This document shows positions 1 through 11,730 of a stretch of DNA of 64,000 bases, piece by piece. Numbering within the stretch: position 1 is the stretch's first letter; each line of letters opens with the position of its first letter. The notes under the pieces are model-generated. The model was not told the DNA's origin and did not search any database. It worked only from the letters and a program-made list of their open reading frames with translations. Made by a program: the position numbers and the translations under genes. This stretch comes from Callaeas wilsoni (taxonomy: Eukaryota > Chordata > Aves > Passeriformes > Callaeidae), in contig VWPU01017683.1 of the NCBI GenBank assembly GCA_013398955.1, forward strand, positions 1 through 64,000, given 5' to 3'.

Positions 1-23
1 CCCCCCCGCCCCCGCCCCGTCCC
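1..23 (-). other. Potential G-quadruplex at window edge
   Basis: C runs of 7, 5, 4 and 3 bases on the plus strand are separated by one or two bases. The minus strand fits a four-tetrad-run quadruplex pattern. The tract may extend beyond the window. Confidence -1.
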
Positions 24-1224
24 GCGTAGGCTCCGGGTGGGCACGGGGGGCTCTGGCCACGGGGTTGCCCAGCATGTGGCCCCCTCCTGCGGCTCCCCCG
101 CAGACCCACCCGTTCGTGCAGGAGCGGCCGCGCTCCGTCACCCTCCACCCACCGCAGGCAAAACCGTGTGATTAAACGTGATTAACTGCCCCCCGTGCGT
201 GAGCAGCCCCGAGCCCCTGCCGCCCACCGGCGCCTCCGGGACCGGCGCTCCCAGCTCTGATATTCCGGGAAGGATGCTTTGGGAATGGGCAGGTGCTCCC
301 AAGGCAGAGGCTCCCATCAGAAGAGGGAGGGAAGAGTCGCCACCAGCTGTGCTGACCCTCACAGTGCCCCCAGGCCCACCCCAGCACATCCTGGCTGGGC
401 CCACTCCCCTGCATGTGCGTCTCCTGTGCTGCCCTCACTGAATCCCCCCACAGCAGGAGCTGCCCTCAGCACAACCGTGCCCAGCCCAGCCTGTGTCCCA
501 TGCCAGAGGAGATGGAGGATGTGGGCAGGGCTGCCTGCAGCAGGCAGCTCCGTGCCCCTCGCCTCACTGCTCTGGCACTAAAATGCACAAATGGGGTCCA
601 TTCCGCTGCAGGGCAGCACTGCGGGGTGCTGCGGTGTAGCAGCGGAGTCACCACGGGCTCCAGAGCACTGGTGTGGGGCTGCAGTGGCACTGAGCCCACT
701 GCAGGCTTTAGGTACTGCGAGCAGCCTCAGCCTGTGACCCACCACTAGCTGAACGCAGGCAGCTCGGCATGAGAAAGGCCGTAAATCCCAGAGCAGGAGC
801 AGCTGGAGCATGGAGCAACTTTGCCTGTACAGGCAGTGGCACATTATTTAAGGCTCCTCTTAAAACCTAATGTTAGGTTTAATAAGGGAGATAAAAACAT
901 GGCAGCAGCTTTCCCTCCTCTCAGGGCTTTGCACTCCCAGCAGTGCTGGTGGTATGGTCTCAGGCTGGGCAGCATTCCCGTGGCATCAGCCCAGAGAACA
1001 CCCAGTTCTGGGGACAGATGTGATCCTGTTCCTGCTGGAGGAGAAGGCTGGTGTTATGTAGGCCATAGATTCAAAGTCTTTGGCCCCAAACATTAAGCCT
1101 TTGGCCGCAGATGGTTTCCAAAGGACTGTCTCCCCAAGATGGCAGGCTGATCTCTCTGGGGCCATGTCCCCACTGCCCCCAAGGCTGACCCTTCCCTGCT
1201 GGCATGCAGCATGTTCAGTGCCCA
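1..1224. other. GC-rich sequence at window start
   Basis: CpG-rich over the first 250 bases and otherwise unremarkable. An open plus-strand frame from the window edge to a TAA at 173-175 is discussed as a doubtful exon end. Nothing else was recognised. Confidence -1.
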
Positions 1225-1590
1225 CTCCCGCGTGTCAGACGTACCATCTCATTAGCGCGTCTGTCCCCCAAAGTGAGAAGGGAGAGTGCGTGAGGCCTAA
1301 TTGAATGTAACTAATTATTCACTCTGCAAATGCTCTGTTTAAATGGGATTGTGAGGGACAGAATTACTCATTCTGAAAAGGGGAGAGAAAGAGAGAAAGA
1401 CAGAGATAAAACAAATAGAGGCGGATGCTGGAGCTGCAGCTCGCTCTCTCTCCCCAGAATACCAATTACCGGATGAAGTGATTGTATAAATCTTTACCGA
1501 GTGAACGGGCTGTACTAGTCACTTACTCCTGTCCTCTTATTATGAGGAAGCAATGAAAAATCATCCCACTCTCCAGTCCAGTTAAGGGTT
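1225..1590. promoter_or_regulatory. AT-rich candidate conserved non-coding element
   Basis: An AT-rich island in GC-rich flanks, with CTAATTGAATG, CTAATTATTCAC, ACCAATTACC and TTATTATGAG. A purine run (1381-1412) lies inside. No open frame of note. Conservation is inferred only from composition and intact word structure. Confidence -1.
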
Positions 1591-2619
1591 CCCAGTTGCT
1601 GTCTTGGGCAATATCTCACCAGCTGGAGAGCTTGCCCTGGGGCTTTCTCAGGGTGGTGGTCCCACTAGAGACAGGGCTGAGCACTTGGCAGGAGCCCACA
1701 CCCCTCCTGTACCCCCAGCCCTGGGGAGGAGCAGTGACTGTGCATGCTCTGGGAAGGTGCAGGACTTCTGCCCCAGCAGGAGCCAAGCAATGCCATGCAG
1801 CACCCTGGAACATGGGGAGACATGGGCTGGTCAAGGGCCCCAGTGGCACACATGTGACAGGTCACCCAGGAACCCTGGTGCCTGGCTCAGTGGCACTTGA
1901 TGTCTTGAGCCCTCAACTTTCTTGTTCCTCCCTTCTGTGGGTCCAGCCCTGCCAGGCTGCTGGTCTCCTCCACGGACTCCTGGAGTGCTCACTGAACAGG
2001 GAGAACATGGTGCTTCCCAACCTCTTCCCATGCTGCAGTCAATGTTTCTCACTCAGGGTGTCTCTGCTTCACTGGTAGTAGAAATGCACTTATTAGCAGT
2101 GACCTCCATCACTCTTGCCTGCCACGTCTTTTAATCCTAGATCCCTCCACACACCCACATTTCTGTTCTCGGTGGTGCTGTGGGATGGGAGAGGAGATCC
2201 TGGCCATGCAGAGCAGGGAAAGCTGACAGAGTCTCCCTGCACCCTGCCATCAGTGGGGAGCACTCACACCCTGGGATCCTGCTGCACGAGCTGGTGAGGA
2301 CCCAGCCAGTCCCATACTCCCTGCAGGCAACCCTGGACCCCCCTCACCACAAGGCATGCAGCATGCCAGGGGCTAGTTTACAGGGACAAAGACTACCTGG
2401 TCTCCACATCCTGCAGCCAGAAACAGAGAGGCAGCCTGGGGCCCTGCAGGTGCTATTCCAGAGAAGCCAGTTGTGTGGTGGGTTCACTGTGGGAAAACAG
2501 GCTGGGCACAAGTTAGTGATGAGAAGGTAAAGCCTCCTGTCTGTCCTGCCTTGTCCTGGTTGGGGATTTGATTGTTGCCAGCAGCGAGTTTCCATGCACT
2601 GGAGATGTGTGTGTGTGGG

Positions 2620-2880
2620 TGTGAGGGAGAGATAACATCATCATCGTCATAACGAATGCAGTTGTGCAGCTCCATTCTCTGCTTACTGGCTTTCTTCTCT
2701 TTATCTATAAATAATTGCGGGGACACAATAGACTTTTAAGTCTGCGAAAGAGTTTGTCTCCCTCCAGCAACTGTATTGCTACAGTGCTGCCACCTTATCT
2801 GCTTGTAGAAAGATGAGGGTGGGAAAAATATTTACTGTCAGGGATATTTGTCATCTGCAAATTACCTCTGCCTACAGTTC
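2620..2880. promoter_or_regulatory. AT-rich candidate conserved non-coding element
   Basis: The block contains CATCATCATCGTCAT, TTATCTATAAATAATTG, TTTTAAGTC and several GATA-like TTATC words (for example CCTTATCTGC). It is non-coding and sharply bounded by GC-rich sequence. Confidence -1.
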
Positions 2881-4784
2881 GCAGCGGGGATGGGACTGAC
2901 AGTGCCGATCTGTACTGTGGGAGTGTGAGCACAGGGGGTCTCCAAGCTGCCCCAAACCCACCTGAGCCTCATCCCATTAGCTGGAGGGGCAGGCGGGATC
3001 AAGCCGGCAAATCCACCACGTATGCAAAGGCATGCCACAGGGATGAGGGATACAGCTGATGATGCTGAACCAGGCGCCCAGCAAGTGGCTTGACACAGAG
3101 GATCACCTTGATGGGACCGGGACATTAGGCTCAGAGGTTTGCTGAGATGCCAGCCCCTCCCCAAGCACAGGCCTGCACCCCCAGGCTGTGCAGTAGCCCC
3201 CAGCACAGCAGCCCCAGGCACTGACCACTGTGAGAGCCCCAGGCCTTGCTGTTCTCATGCAAAGGCCAAAAGTGCTGGACATTGCACCACTCTCTCAGCA
3301 TCCAACATCCCCACTGGCCCCGCTCCACCTGCTGCTGCCAGCCCCACCAGGCTCTCTCACTGCTGGAATTCCTCACATCCCGCAGCCCAGAGGCCTTTGC
3401 ACAGCACTTATCACAGAAGTATCCAGGAACCGATCTAACTGATGTGACACCAATTATTCCTGTATCACTAAATGCAGAATTAATGCATCAGTGTGTACAA
3501 ACCTCCTAGACCCTGACCGTGAAGTTATGACTTTGACATGAAAGGAGCCAGAGCCGGGAGCACCATCTCTCAGCTGAGCCCCCATCATCGCAGCTCTGGC
3601 CAGCCCTGCTGGGACACCTTCTTGATGGCCACATGGACCACGCAGGATCCCTGCATCATCCAGCTGACTGCATGGAGGGCTGGGGCTTGTGGCTCTTTGC
3701 AGACCACGCTGCAGCCATGGTGGTCCCACACAGCCGTGCCAACCCAGGCAGCACCAGCCCAGAAGTGAGTGCTGGCAGAGCTGCCGTGGCTATTGTGACA
3801 GCCAGCCCAGGGAGCTGCATGCTCCGCAGGGCAGTGCAAAGCCATTTCTGGGCTGCTCAGCACAGCCTATGCAGACTGCAAAGCTCTTGGCTTGGACGTG
3901 GACTGGTGCTGGGAAAAGCCATTCATTGCACTTGAAATTTTACTGTGAAATTAGGCTTTGCCTGGACACGCAGGGCTTGGCACAAGCAGAAGTTTGTATT
4001 TTGTAAATTGCTTTCTACAATCAATTAAAGAAAAGAGATGGCTGTGGCCAGAGGTGGCACACAAGATGGCTCCAGGTTGGGGCTGGGTCCAGATCCCTGC
4101 TATACAGCCCCAGGAGCAGCCCCAGCCTGAAGGGAGCAGCCTCAGAATGGGGAGGTAGTGGGGCTGGGCAGAGCCTCACCCGGTGGAAGAAGAGGTGGGC
4201 AGCTGTAAGGGGGGAGGATGGCCCCATCATGGACTGCTGTGCTGCCCCTGTGCCCACACTGACCACTGGGGTGAAGGGCTTCTTGCCCTCCCACTGCTAG
4301 ATGCCTGGTCCCCTTGGCACCCCACTTGTAGCCATGGTCACTGCCACACAACCCAGCCTGGGATGCACCAGCCACCACCAGAATTGTCTCCCACCACGGC
4401 TCCGCATGCACTCCTTGTACCTCTGGCATGTCCCACAGCAGGGGTTTGTGGGGCATGGCCCCACAGTGTTCAGTACATGGGAGCTGCTCCCAGGCCTTTG
4501 CACTGTGCCAGCCAGTGGCAGCTCAAGCTGGAGCTGTCCTGGAGATGAGCCCTGTCCTCTCCCAGCCTTCCCCAGCACCAGTGCCGCTGATACCAGCAGC
4601 ACACAATGGTGCCAGCACAGCTCCATGCAAAGCAGAGAGGTCCCATGTGAGCTGGGGGTGCAGTGAGGCACAGCCAACATGGCAAAGCTCTGGTACCCTT
4701 TCCCATCACATTTGGGCAGAGCATGGTGAGCACAGTGTGTGTCGGGCTGCTCAGATGGCAAAGGGCTTGCCCTGGTTGTGGTTT

Positions 4785-4985
4785 GCTCAATGTTTTCATT
4801 AAGGACCTGGATGATGGAATAGAGAAAGTGCTTATTAAATTTGCAGATGACACGAAGCTGGGAGGGACTACAAGTATCTTGGAGGACAGGATTAGAATTC
4901 AAAATGATCTTGACAAATTGGAGAAATGGACTGGAAAAAATAGGATGAAATTCAACAGGGACAAGTGCAAGGCAGTACGCCGAGC
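4785..4985 (+). mobile_element. CR1 LINE fragment (reverse-transcriptase region)
   Basis: The plus strand encodes a continuous piece of a non-LTR reverse transcriptase. It reads VFIKDLDDGIEKVLIKFADD, then TKLGG, and later LDKLEKWTGKNRMKFNRDKC. FADDTKLGG contains the catalytic YADD/FADD motif and, with LEKW and MKFN.DKC, is diagnostic of chicken-repeat-1 elements. It is truncated on both sides with no recognisable 5' UTR or CR1 3' end next to it, so it is a dead fragment. It is the only clear transposon body in the window and supports a sauropsid, probably bird, origin. Confidence -1.
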
Positions 4986-5689
4986 AGGGGAACAATCAGC
5001 TGTGCAAACACAAGCAGGGCCGGCGGCGTGGAGCCCAGCCAGGCATGAGGCCACACAGGCACGGGGCAGGCATGGGGCAGGCAGGAGGCATGCTGTCTGC
5101 TCACTCCGAGCTGGGGGAGTAGGGCCATGAGGAGACAGGAGGTATGCATGGAGCGGGAGAAACCTCTGTTGGCCTCAAGCACAGACTGACCTCTTGGAGC
5201 TGTGCCATGGGCTCCCCCGTGGTCCCACACACGTCTCGCACCTGGCCAGGAGCCTCAGTGAGATCTGGCGGCATCCCAGCCCCTGTACACTTCGGGTGTG
5301 TGGCTGAGCGGAGGTTCCCTGCTGGGCTTCTCGATCCCCTGCCTTTGCCAGCTCAGAGCCAGGGCAGACACTGCCCTGCAATGCCCCAGGGAGATGCCCC
5401 TATGCCAGCTCCAAAAGATGCTCAGCCTTTCCTATAGAGCCCCACTGAGGCAGATCCCCAGGCACTGGCACAGCCCAGCACCAGGGACCAAACTACCACC
5501 ACATGTGCAGGAGGCTTTGCTCCAAAGGCACTTCCCATGCCTGGGGCTCAGCTGGAGGTCTGGCCACAGCCCCCTACCCCACAGCACACACCGCTGCAGA
5601 GATCCCCTGGAGCCCTCCAGCCGCCTTCCCTTCGCTCCAGCAATTAGAGCTCCAGCCAGCCCCCTCCGAGCCTGTGCAAACACCGAGGC

Positions 5690-5790
5690 TCATTTAAATA
5701 AATTAAGAAGACATAATAAATCAAAGGGAAATGAGGGGCTGTGCCTGGGGGCAGGGGAGTCACTCGAGTTTAATTACATTGGCAAGCCTC
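5690..5790. promoter_or_regulatory. AT-rich candidate regulatory block
   Basis: CATTTAAATAAATTAAG, ACATAATAAATC and GTTTAATTACATT lie within 100 bp of otherwise GC-rich DNA. They provide homeodomain and MEF2-like AT cores. Function is inferred. Confidence -1.
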
Positions 5791-6219
5791 TCGCAGCAAA
5801 AGCACAGCAAGTCCCAGATGTGTCATGCACAGATGTGCAGGAATGTGCAGAGCTTGGTGGCAGGGCTGGCGGCACCACCCTGACGCCTGTGCCTGGCATA
5901 GCACCGGCACAGCATCGGCTCCAGTGAGTCAGGAAGTGAGGCACATGCTGGCAGAGGCGGGTCCTGGGCACTCGCCACTCCAGGGCACCTGTGCAGTGGT
6001 GCCCATGAGGGCAGATGGCATCCTGGCAGGGCAGGACTGGCAGCACCTAGCGCCACATGGGCCGTGCTGGGGCAGCCTGCAAAGCCCTGTCTGCCCCTTT
6101 CCCAGCCCCGTGCCCTTTGCTGTCCCTGTGGCCACCCAGAGCCACCAAGTCAGGCTGAGGCTCAGGGAGTAGCACTGGCACCACGGCATTCCTCTGCCAC
6201 ACACGGGATTTACAGCCCG

Positions 6220-6560
6220 TCCCCCGTTGTTTAAGGACTCTCGCTCACGGCTGCATCAGGGACTCCAAAGAGAGCTTTGTGTAGAGGCGGCAAATTTATG
6301 AGACTGGCTCTGAATCCCCAGTCACATCAGGGGCCAATTCGTCTTCCCAGGGCTGAGGATGAAATTAAATTATTGTAAAATAAATCTGTAAAAATGATGA
6401 AAAGACCATCACCCGTCGGCAAGGGCGGGGTGCCGAGAACCCACGCGTGGCCGTGACGGATGGGGCTCACCAGGTGATAAAGCGCCCAGGACCTGGGAGC
6501 TCAGGGATTTCTGCTGTAATCTCACTAAAGAGATGTTGTTTACAGGAAAAAGGATATTTT
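6220..6560. promoter_or_regulatory. AT-rich candidate conserved non-coding element
   Basis: A run at 6360-6400 (AAATTAAATTATTG, AAAATAAATCTG) follows CAAATTTATGAG and CCAATTCG words. It is non-coding, with GC-rich flanks on both sides. Confidence -1.
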
Positions 6561-7079
6561 GGGGAGGAAATTGCATTTCAAGGTTAAAGGAAAAAAATGG
6601 AGCAAGTCTCCCAGGGAGCCACTTACGTGTGAGATGGCGGCAGAGAGAGAAAGGCGCGGGTGCCAGGGAGCAGCCGGGGTGGGATGCAGTGGGAGGCAGT
6701 GCCAGGCACACACACATGTGCCAAGGGCCAAGTCCCCTGCCTGGCCTCACCATCAGTCCAGGCAGCCCAGAACCAAGCAGCGATTGCCCAGGCTCACAAC
6801 AGGGAAGGCCAGAGGGGCTGGTGGGTCCAGGACAGCCTGAGGGGGCCAAGGGTCCCTGTGGGTGCTGCCAGCCCACCCTTACGGAGAAGCTGCTGCCACG
6901 CTGCTCCCCAGCCCTGCTGCCATCCTGTTCCTCCATAGAGGTGCCTCATATAGCTCAATAGTGGCAAACTCTCACTGCTTCCTGTGAGGAGCCCTGCAGA
7001 GGCCTGAGTGGCCCCCACCTGGTGCTTCAGGGCAAGGGGCATGTGCCCTGCACAGGGCCTTGCAGCTTCCAAGTTTCAG

Positions 7080-7345
7080 TCTTATCCTACAAGACGGATG
7101 CTGGAGAGAGATTTTTTCCCAGTGATGAGTTGAAAAAATAATGACTCCAGCTTAAGTGCGCTGGCTGGCCATTTAACAATAGGCCATTAGCATGGCTCAG
7201 CATGGGGAAAGGATTTATTTAGGGGACACAGTTGCAAAGACAAACCAGCACCAGGTGCTTAATAGCGTTTGAGAGGTATCGGAGTGTTGCAGTGCTCAGA
7301 GAATGCAGCTGTGGGAGTTCAAAGACTTTATCCTTCATGTCTGTG
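7080..7345. promoter_or_regulatory. AT-rich candidate regulatory block
   Basis: The block contains AAAAAATAATGACTCC (AP-1-like TGACTCC), GGCCATTTAACAATAGGCC and GGATTTATTTAGG. GGCCATTT and GGCCATTAG occur as near repeats 18 bp apart. There is no coding signal. Confidence -1.
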
Positions 7346-8224
7346 AAATCCCACAATACCAGCAGAGATTTCTCAACTCTGCCCCAAGTACAAAAGCAGC
7401 TCAGGGAAAGCAATGGCTCTGCAAGGGCAGCAGCTCCTGCCACAGGCACCCTGGCTGCCCCAGCACTGCCAGGACTGGCTTCTGCTGGCACAGACCATAC
7501 CTGTGTCCTCACACCCACCCAGGGCCATTTCCAAGGCCTGTTAGACCTTGGGACTCCCCTCTGTCCCTGGCAAATGCATCCTGAGTATGACACAGGGGAG
7601 GGACATGTTCCGCAGTCCTGGGAAAGCCCAGTCCTCCCATCCTAGGCTGTGCTGGGCTCTGACATGAGCCTCCCTTGCTCATCTCCAATGCTTGTACCAT
7701 TGCCCAAAGCAGGTCTGGAGCATCAGCAGGCTCTGCCTGAGCTCTCCCTGTGCCTTGGTGGCCTGGACAGGCACTGTCACCCACCAGAAGCCTTCTCACT
7801 CCTGCAAACACCATGGCTCAACCACAGCTCCAACCCCTGTCCTGCCATCACCACCAGGGCAGCACAATGATCACCAACATGCCCTGCTCATGGATGGGCA
7901 CAGAGTTCTTGACAGCAGGGAAGGGTGCCGGGGAAACCCCCTCATGCCTGTGAGTGCTGCCCCAAGAGCACTCACTGCAAATCCTCGCAGTGCACCCCAG
8001 TACATCCCAGAGCATCCCATGTCCCAGCCAGGGGTCCCATGGCTGAGAGCCCTTCCACTGCTGTAGTGGAGCCAGAGAAAGGGCCTTTGCTGGACCCAGA
8101 GCCTGTGTGGCCCCTTGCCCGCAGCCCCGGCAGCGTGTGGGGCCCTGCCGTGTGCCGAGCGCAGCGAGGGGTCCCACGGCAGCAGGAGGGGCCGGGGGCA
8201 GGAGCTGGCGGCCGTCCCACGCAG

Positions 8225-8410
8225 GCGGCACGGCAGCAGTGTGCCGAGGTGGAAGTAAAGAGTTACTGAGCAAGCAGACGTTCAATAATTCATGGTCACT
8301 GAACTGCAACAGGAACAACGACAAATAATAATACAGGAAAATGGGGAGAAACCTGAAATCGTTAGGCCAATGGTTCAAGCATGAAGAGTGCGTTCTGAGG
8401 GAGAGGGGTA
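8225..8410. promoter_or_regulatory. AT-rich candidate conserved non-coding element
   Basis: TTCAATAATTCATGG, ACAAATAATAATAC and ACCTGAAATCGTTAGG lie between GC-rich stretches. No frame or RNA gene was recognised. Confidence -1.
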
Positions 8411-8653
8411 CAGTCACGGCATGCCTGGGTGCAGAGGTTGGTGCCAGCTGCACCGTGGCACTCTGCCCCTGGCCTGGCACTCCAGCCCAAGGGCTCCAAT
8501 GCTGCCGTTGCCCCATGGTGGCTGTTCCGGGGATGTGCCCAGCCCAGGGGAGGCTGAGCAGTGCCACGTGCCAGCCCTCAGTGCCCTCCGAGCCTGGTCA
8601 GCATGCAGGGTGCTTCACGTGTCCAAGAGGCAGGAAAGGCAGATCTGCTCTCC

Positions 8654-8667
8654 CTAATTATAATTAG
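8654..8667. promoter_or_regulatory. Perfect palindrome CTAATTATAATTAG (paired homeodomain-like site)
   Basis: This 14-bp perfect inverted repeat contains two TAAT(T) cores facing each other with a 2-bp AT centre, the arrangement bound by dimeric homeodomain proteins. Another ATTA core (GTTTAATTAGAG) lies about 35 bp downstream at 8699-8710. Confidence -1.
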
Positions 8668-9769
8668 TGATGCTTTCCATGGGAGTTTGCAAACATGGTT
8701 TAATTAGAGCAGCCGGGCTCCCTCCACATGCTGCACCCTCCCCAGGGTAAAGGACAGAGTGGAAAGAGGGAAGCAGGATCTGGGGAATGCTTGGCAGAGT
8801 TTGGCTGCTGGGCCCACACAAGATTTACCCCTTCTCTTTGCCCGCAGCCATGGCCCAGGAGGCTGTCAGTGCTTAGTTTATCTCAGCTGGCAGGGATCAC
8901 CCTGTGTCCCTGCACGCACCCTCTCCTCAGGCTCTGGCACCACCAGGACTGCCTGCTGCTCCTGGGGACAGGAGGACACCTGTGCACAGTGACTCAGCCA
9001 GAGGCCAGCAGACACTGAGCTGGGGAATTTAATCTACAGCTACAAGAAAGGGCTGCGGAGTCTCTGGATGCATGAGCCTGCTGCTTCTGTCAAGAAGAAA
9101 AATAGGAAAGGGGCATAGGGAATTAGACAAAGGCCATGAAGTAGAGAGGGAGGGTTGGGTGAATTCAGGAAGAGCAGGCAGTGGCAGCTGCAGCCCCAGA
9201 ATGGGCTGGTGGCCAAACATCCTTGGTCCCCAAAGCCCTGCAGAACTGGGACCAGGATGGTGAGAGACATCAGTGAATACCAAGAAGGGATGAGTGTGAG
9301 GGAGAACAAGCCCCTGGCAGTCTAAGCCTCTGGATGCAGCCAAGTCAAGTCCTGCCTAGGTTGTCGGTCCCATGACTGACCAGGTTATCTGGAGAGATGA
9401 ATTTTGGATGAATTTGGGATGAATGAGAGCATCCTGAGCTCAAGGACAGTCAGCTGTGGTGCAGCAGCAGGCAGTGTGTCCGTGCAGGCTGAGCCATGGA
9501 CAGGACACCTGGAGTCACAGCGTGGAAAGCAGTGACCTGGTCAGAGCTCCTCGCATATCCCAGGCACCGCACTGGGGAACATGGATGACTAATTGCCATT
9601 GTCACCACACCTAATTAGGAGGCTGGCCACAGCCAGCTGGAAACTGTAGGTGTTAATTCTTTCCGGCAGAGGTGGTGCCCCATCCAGAGGGGCTCCTGCC
9701 ACCCAGCCTGTCCAGAGCAGCTCCCATCGGCGCTGGCACCGTCTTCCCGTCCTCACCCTGCTCTGCATG

Positions 9770-9985
9770 CGCCCCAATATCCATCGGCGGGGCACCCCCC
9801 GCCTAGACACCGGCCGGACACCCCCTCCCCGGAGCCGCACCGAGGGGACACTGCTGGGGCGCTTTGCAGGGACAGGCGGGGGCGGGTGCCCAGGTCCTGT
9901 CGCTCCGGGGGCAGGTGCGATGGAGCTCCCGCTGCCGTGAGGCCGTGCGGCCGCTGTGGCTGGGAGCGGAGCTCGGTGTCTGGGT
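9770..9985. promoter_or_regulatory. CpG-rich block with GC box (possible CpG island)
   Basis: CpG dinucleotides are dense compared with the flanks, and a GC box GGGGGCGGG lies at 9878-9886. There is no recognised transcript next to it. An AT-rich block with ATTA cores follows at once (10000-10200). It could be an orphan CpG island marking an enhancer or an unrecognised promoter. CpG density was judged by eye. Confidence -1.
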
Positions 9986-9999
9986 GACAGGTTTACAAA

Positions 10000-10200
10000 T
10001 CACCACTGCTGCGTGCAGAGGGAGCTTGGTTGCCTCGGCATTCATCCCCGCGCTAATTGCTGCCTCCCCGAGGAACCCGATCCATCTCGCTGTAATTGAC
10101 AAAAAGCAATTAAAAAGCAGTTGTGAATAAAGGGGGACATCTCCGGAGGGCCTGGCAGGAAAGATTTAGGTGCTTTGCTTCCTGGTGCTTTGGAGATGTT
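10000..10200. promoter_or_regulatory. AT-rich candidate conserved non-coding element
   Basis: CGCTAATTGCTGCC, CTGTAATTGACAAAAAGCAA, TTAAAAAGCAG and GTGAATAAAGGG form a dense set of ATTA cores next to the CpG-rich block at 9770-9985. It is non-coding. Confidence -1.
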
Positions 10201-10669
10201 CCAGTGGTGTGTCCGGGCAGCGATGCTCGGGGTGGCTGTACCCCGTCCTGCCCTGTGCCCAGCCCTGAGGCACGGGCGCTCTGCCCGGCTCCCAGACCAG
10301 CCCTTTGCTCACCCGCATCTCTCCCTGCCCTGCCAGCTGCAGGACCATCCGCTTGCCCCATGCTTGATCAGCAGACAGACCTGGAGACTCGGCCGGCTGC
10401 AGGCTCTCTGGACACCTTCCTGGGGGCAGGAGCAGCAGGGTCCTGCATCCCGGTGGGGCCAAAGCCAGCGCCCTGCAGAGAGCCCATCCCCGGGGCTCCC
10501 CTCAAGCCCGTGGAACTGGGAGAGCCCCGGCATCTTCCCCTGCTGGGAGCTGTGGGTTCATGGGGAGTGAAGGGCAAAACCACACCACGGGAGTGCCGTG
10601 GAAGCGCCCTGGCCCTGCTGTCTGCGCTACCACCGAGCGCGGCCTTGCAGGAGACAAAGGGCAATCAGC

Positions 10670-10705
10670 AGCGAGTGGCACAGAGAGTGGCACAGCGAGT
10701 GGCAC
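10670..10705. repeat. 12-bp tandem repeat, 3 copies
   Basis: The unit is AGCGAGTGGCAC. Copies are at 10670-10681, 10682-10693 (one mismatch) and 10694-10705. It lies in otherwise unique GC-rich intergenic DNA. Confidence -1.
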
Positions 10706-11524
10706 GGAGTAGGGCGTGAAGAGCAGCTGATTGAGGAAGAGATGCGTCAGCTGCCTCTAGTGCACAGCAATCTCCTGATTGTGGAGAGCAGCAGGTGCGA
10801 GTGCTGCCAGCTCACCTGCAGAGAGGAGCTCTTCCTGCCGAGGTGGAAGGGAGGACAGCGGGGAGGGCAGGGGGGATGTGAGAGGGAGTGTGTCCCTGCA
10901 CAGCGTATGCCCTGTGTCCCCAAGTGGCAGTGCCCTGTGTCCCTTCACAGCAGAGCCCTGTATCCTCGCAGGCATTTCTCTGCCAAGGGCTGGGCAGGTC
11001 TGCTGCAGCCTGGCAGGGACAGTCCACCTGGGGACAGGGGCCAGGCAGCCCCCTGGGCAGCAGCAGGCAGGGGCAGTGTGCTGTGATCTCCAGCTCTGGG
11101 GCAGAGCCTGCCAGCAGGGCGAGCTTTGCCCACCTTGAACAGTGCCAGCTGCTGATGCTACCAGAAGCCAGCCTGTGGCATGGCAGAGCTACCTTTTTGC
11201 CTGCTGCTTGCTTGGGTCAGGGCTCAAGAGCTGCCCAGGGAGAGGCAAAAAGAGGCAAAATGCTTGGGGCAGAGCTGCAGATCGAGAGGCCCCCGGCATG
11301 TGGTTCAGGCAGCTCCAGCCCCTCCGCTTGCCCCAGAATCTGCATCAGCATTGGCTGTGCTTGACTCTTGTTGAGAAAATCCCACCTGCCTTTGGTCCAT
11401 GGGGGGCAAAGGGTCAGAGCTGCCCTGTCTCAGGTTTGGCTGCCATGGGGCATGAGGCTTTGGTGGGGCTGCCATTTCCAGAGGTGGCAGATGGCAGGAT
11501 GTGCTGATGCTGGGATGTTCTTCG

Positions 11525-11730
11525 CCATCTGTTGGGTCTAATTGACTTCCTGCAGAAGTTCTTAAAAAAAATTAAACCAGTTGCAAGAAGAAAATTGTTA
11601 ATTAAAAGGCCTTTTGATTAGATAGACAAATATTTACCAATTATGACTGACCCCGGCCACTCTATTTTTTGTTTGCAAACTCCACAATCAGCAGTTATCT
11701 CAGCAATTACGCCTGTGCCAGCAATTCCCT
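11525..11730. promoter_or_regulatory. AT-rich candidate conserved non-coding element
   Basis: TCTAATTGACTTCC, AAAAAAATTAAACC, TTGTTAATTAAAAGGCC, ATATTTACCAATTATGAC (forkhead-like TATTTAC) and CAGCAATTACGCC occur in about 200 bp. It is non-coding and one of the strongest ATTA clusters in the window. Confidence -1.

Noticed and set aside
2614..2632. Short GT-rich stretch as a microsatellite
   Set aside because: Only a few dinucleotide copies with interruptions, below a useful microsatellite length.
7848..8567. Minus-strand open frame of 239 codons
   Set aside because: It is compositionally biased, has no recognised domain and overlaps AT-rich non-coding blocks. Open frames of this size are expected by chance in GC-rich DNA of this length.
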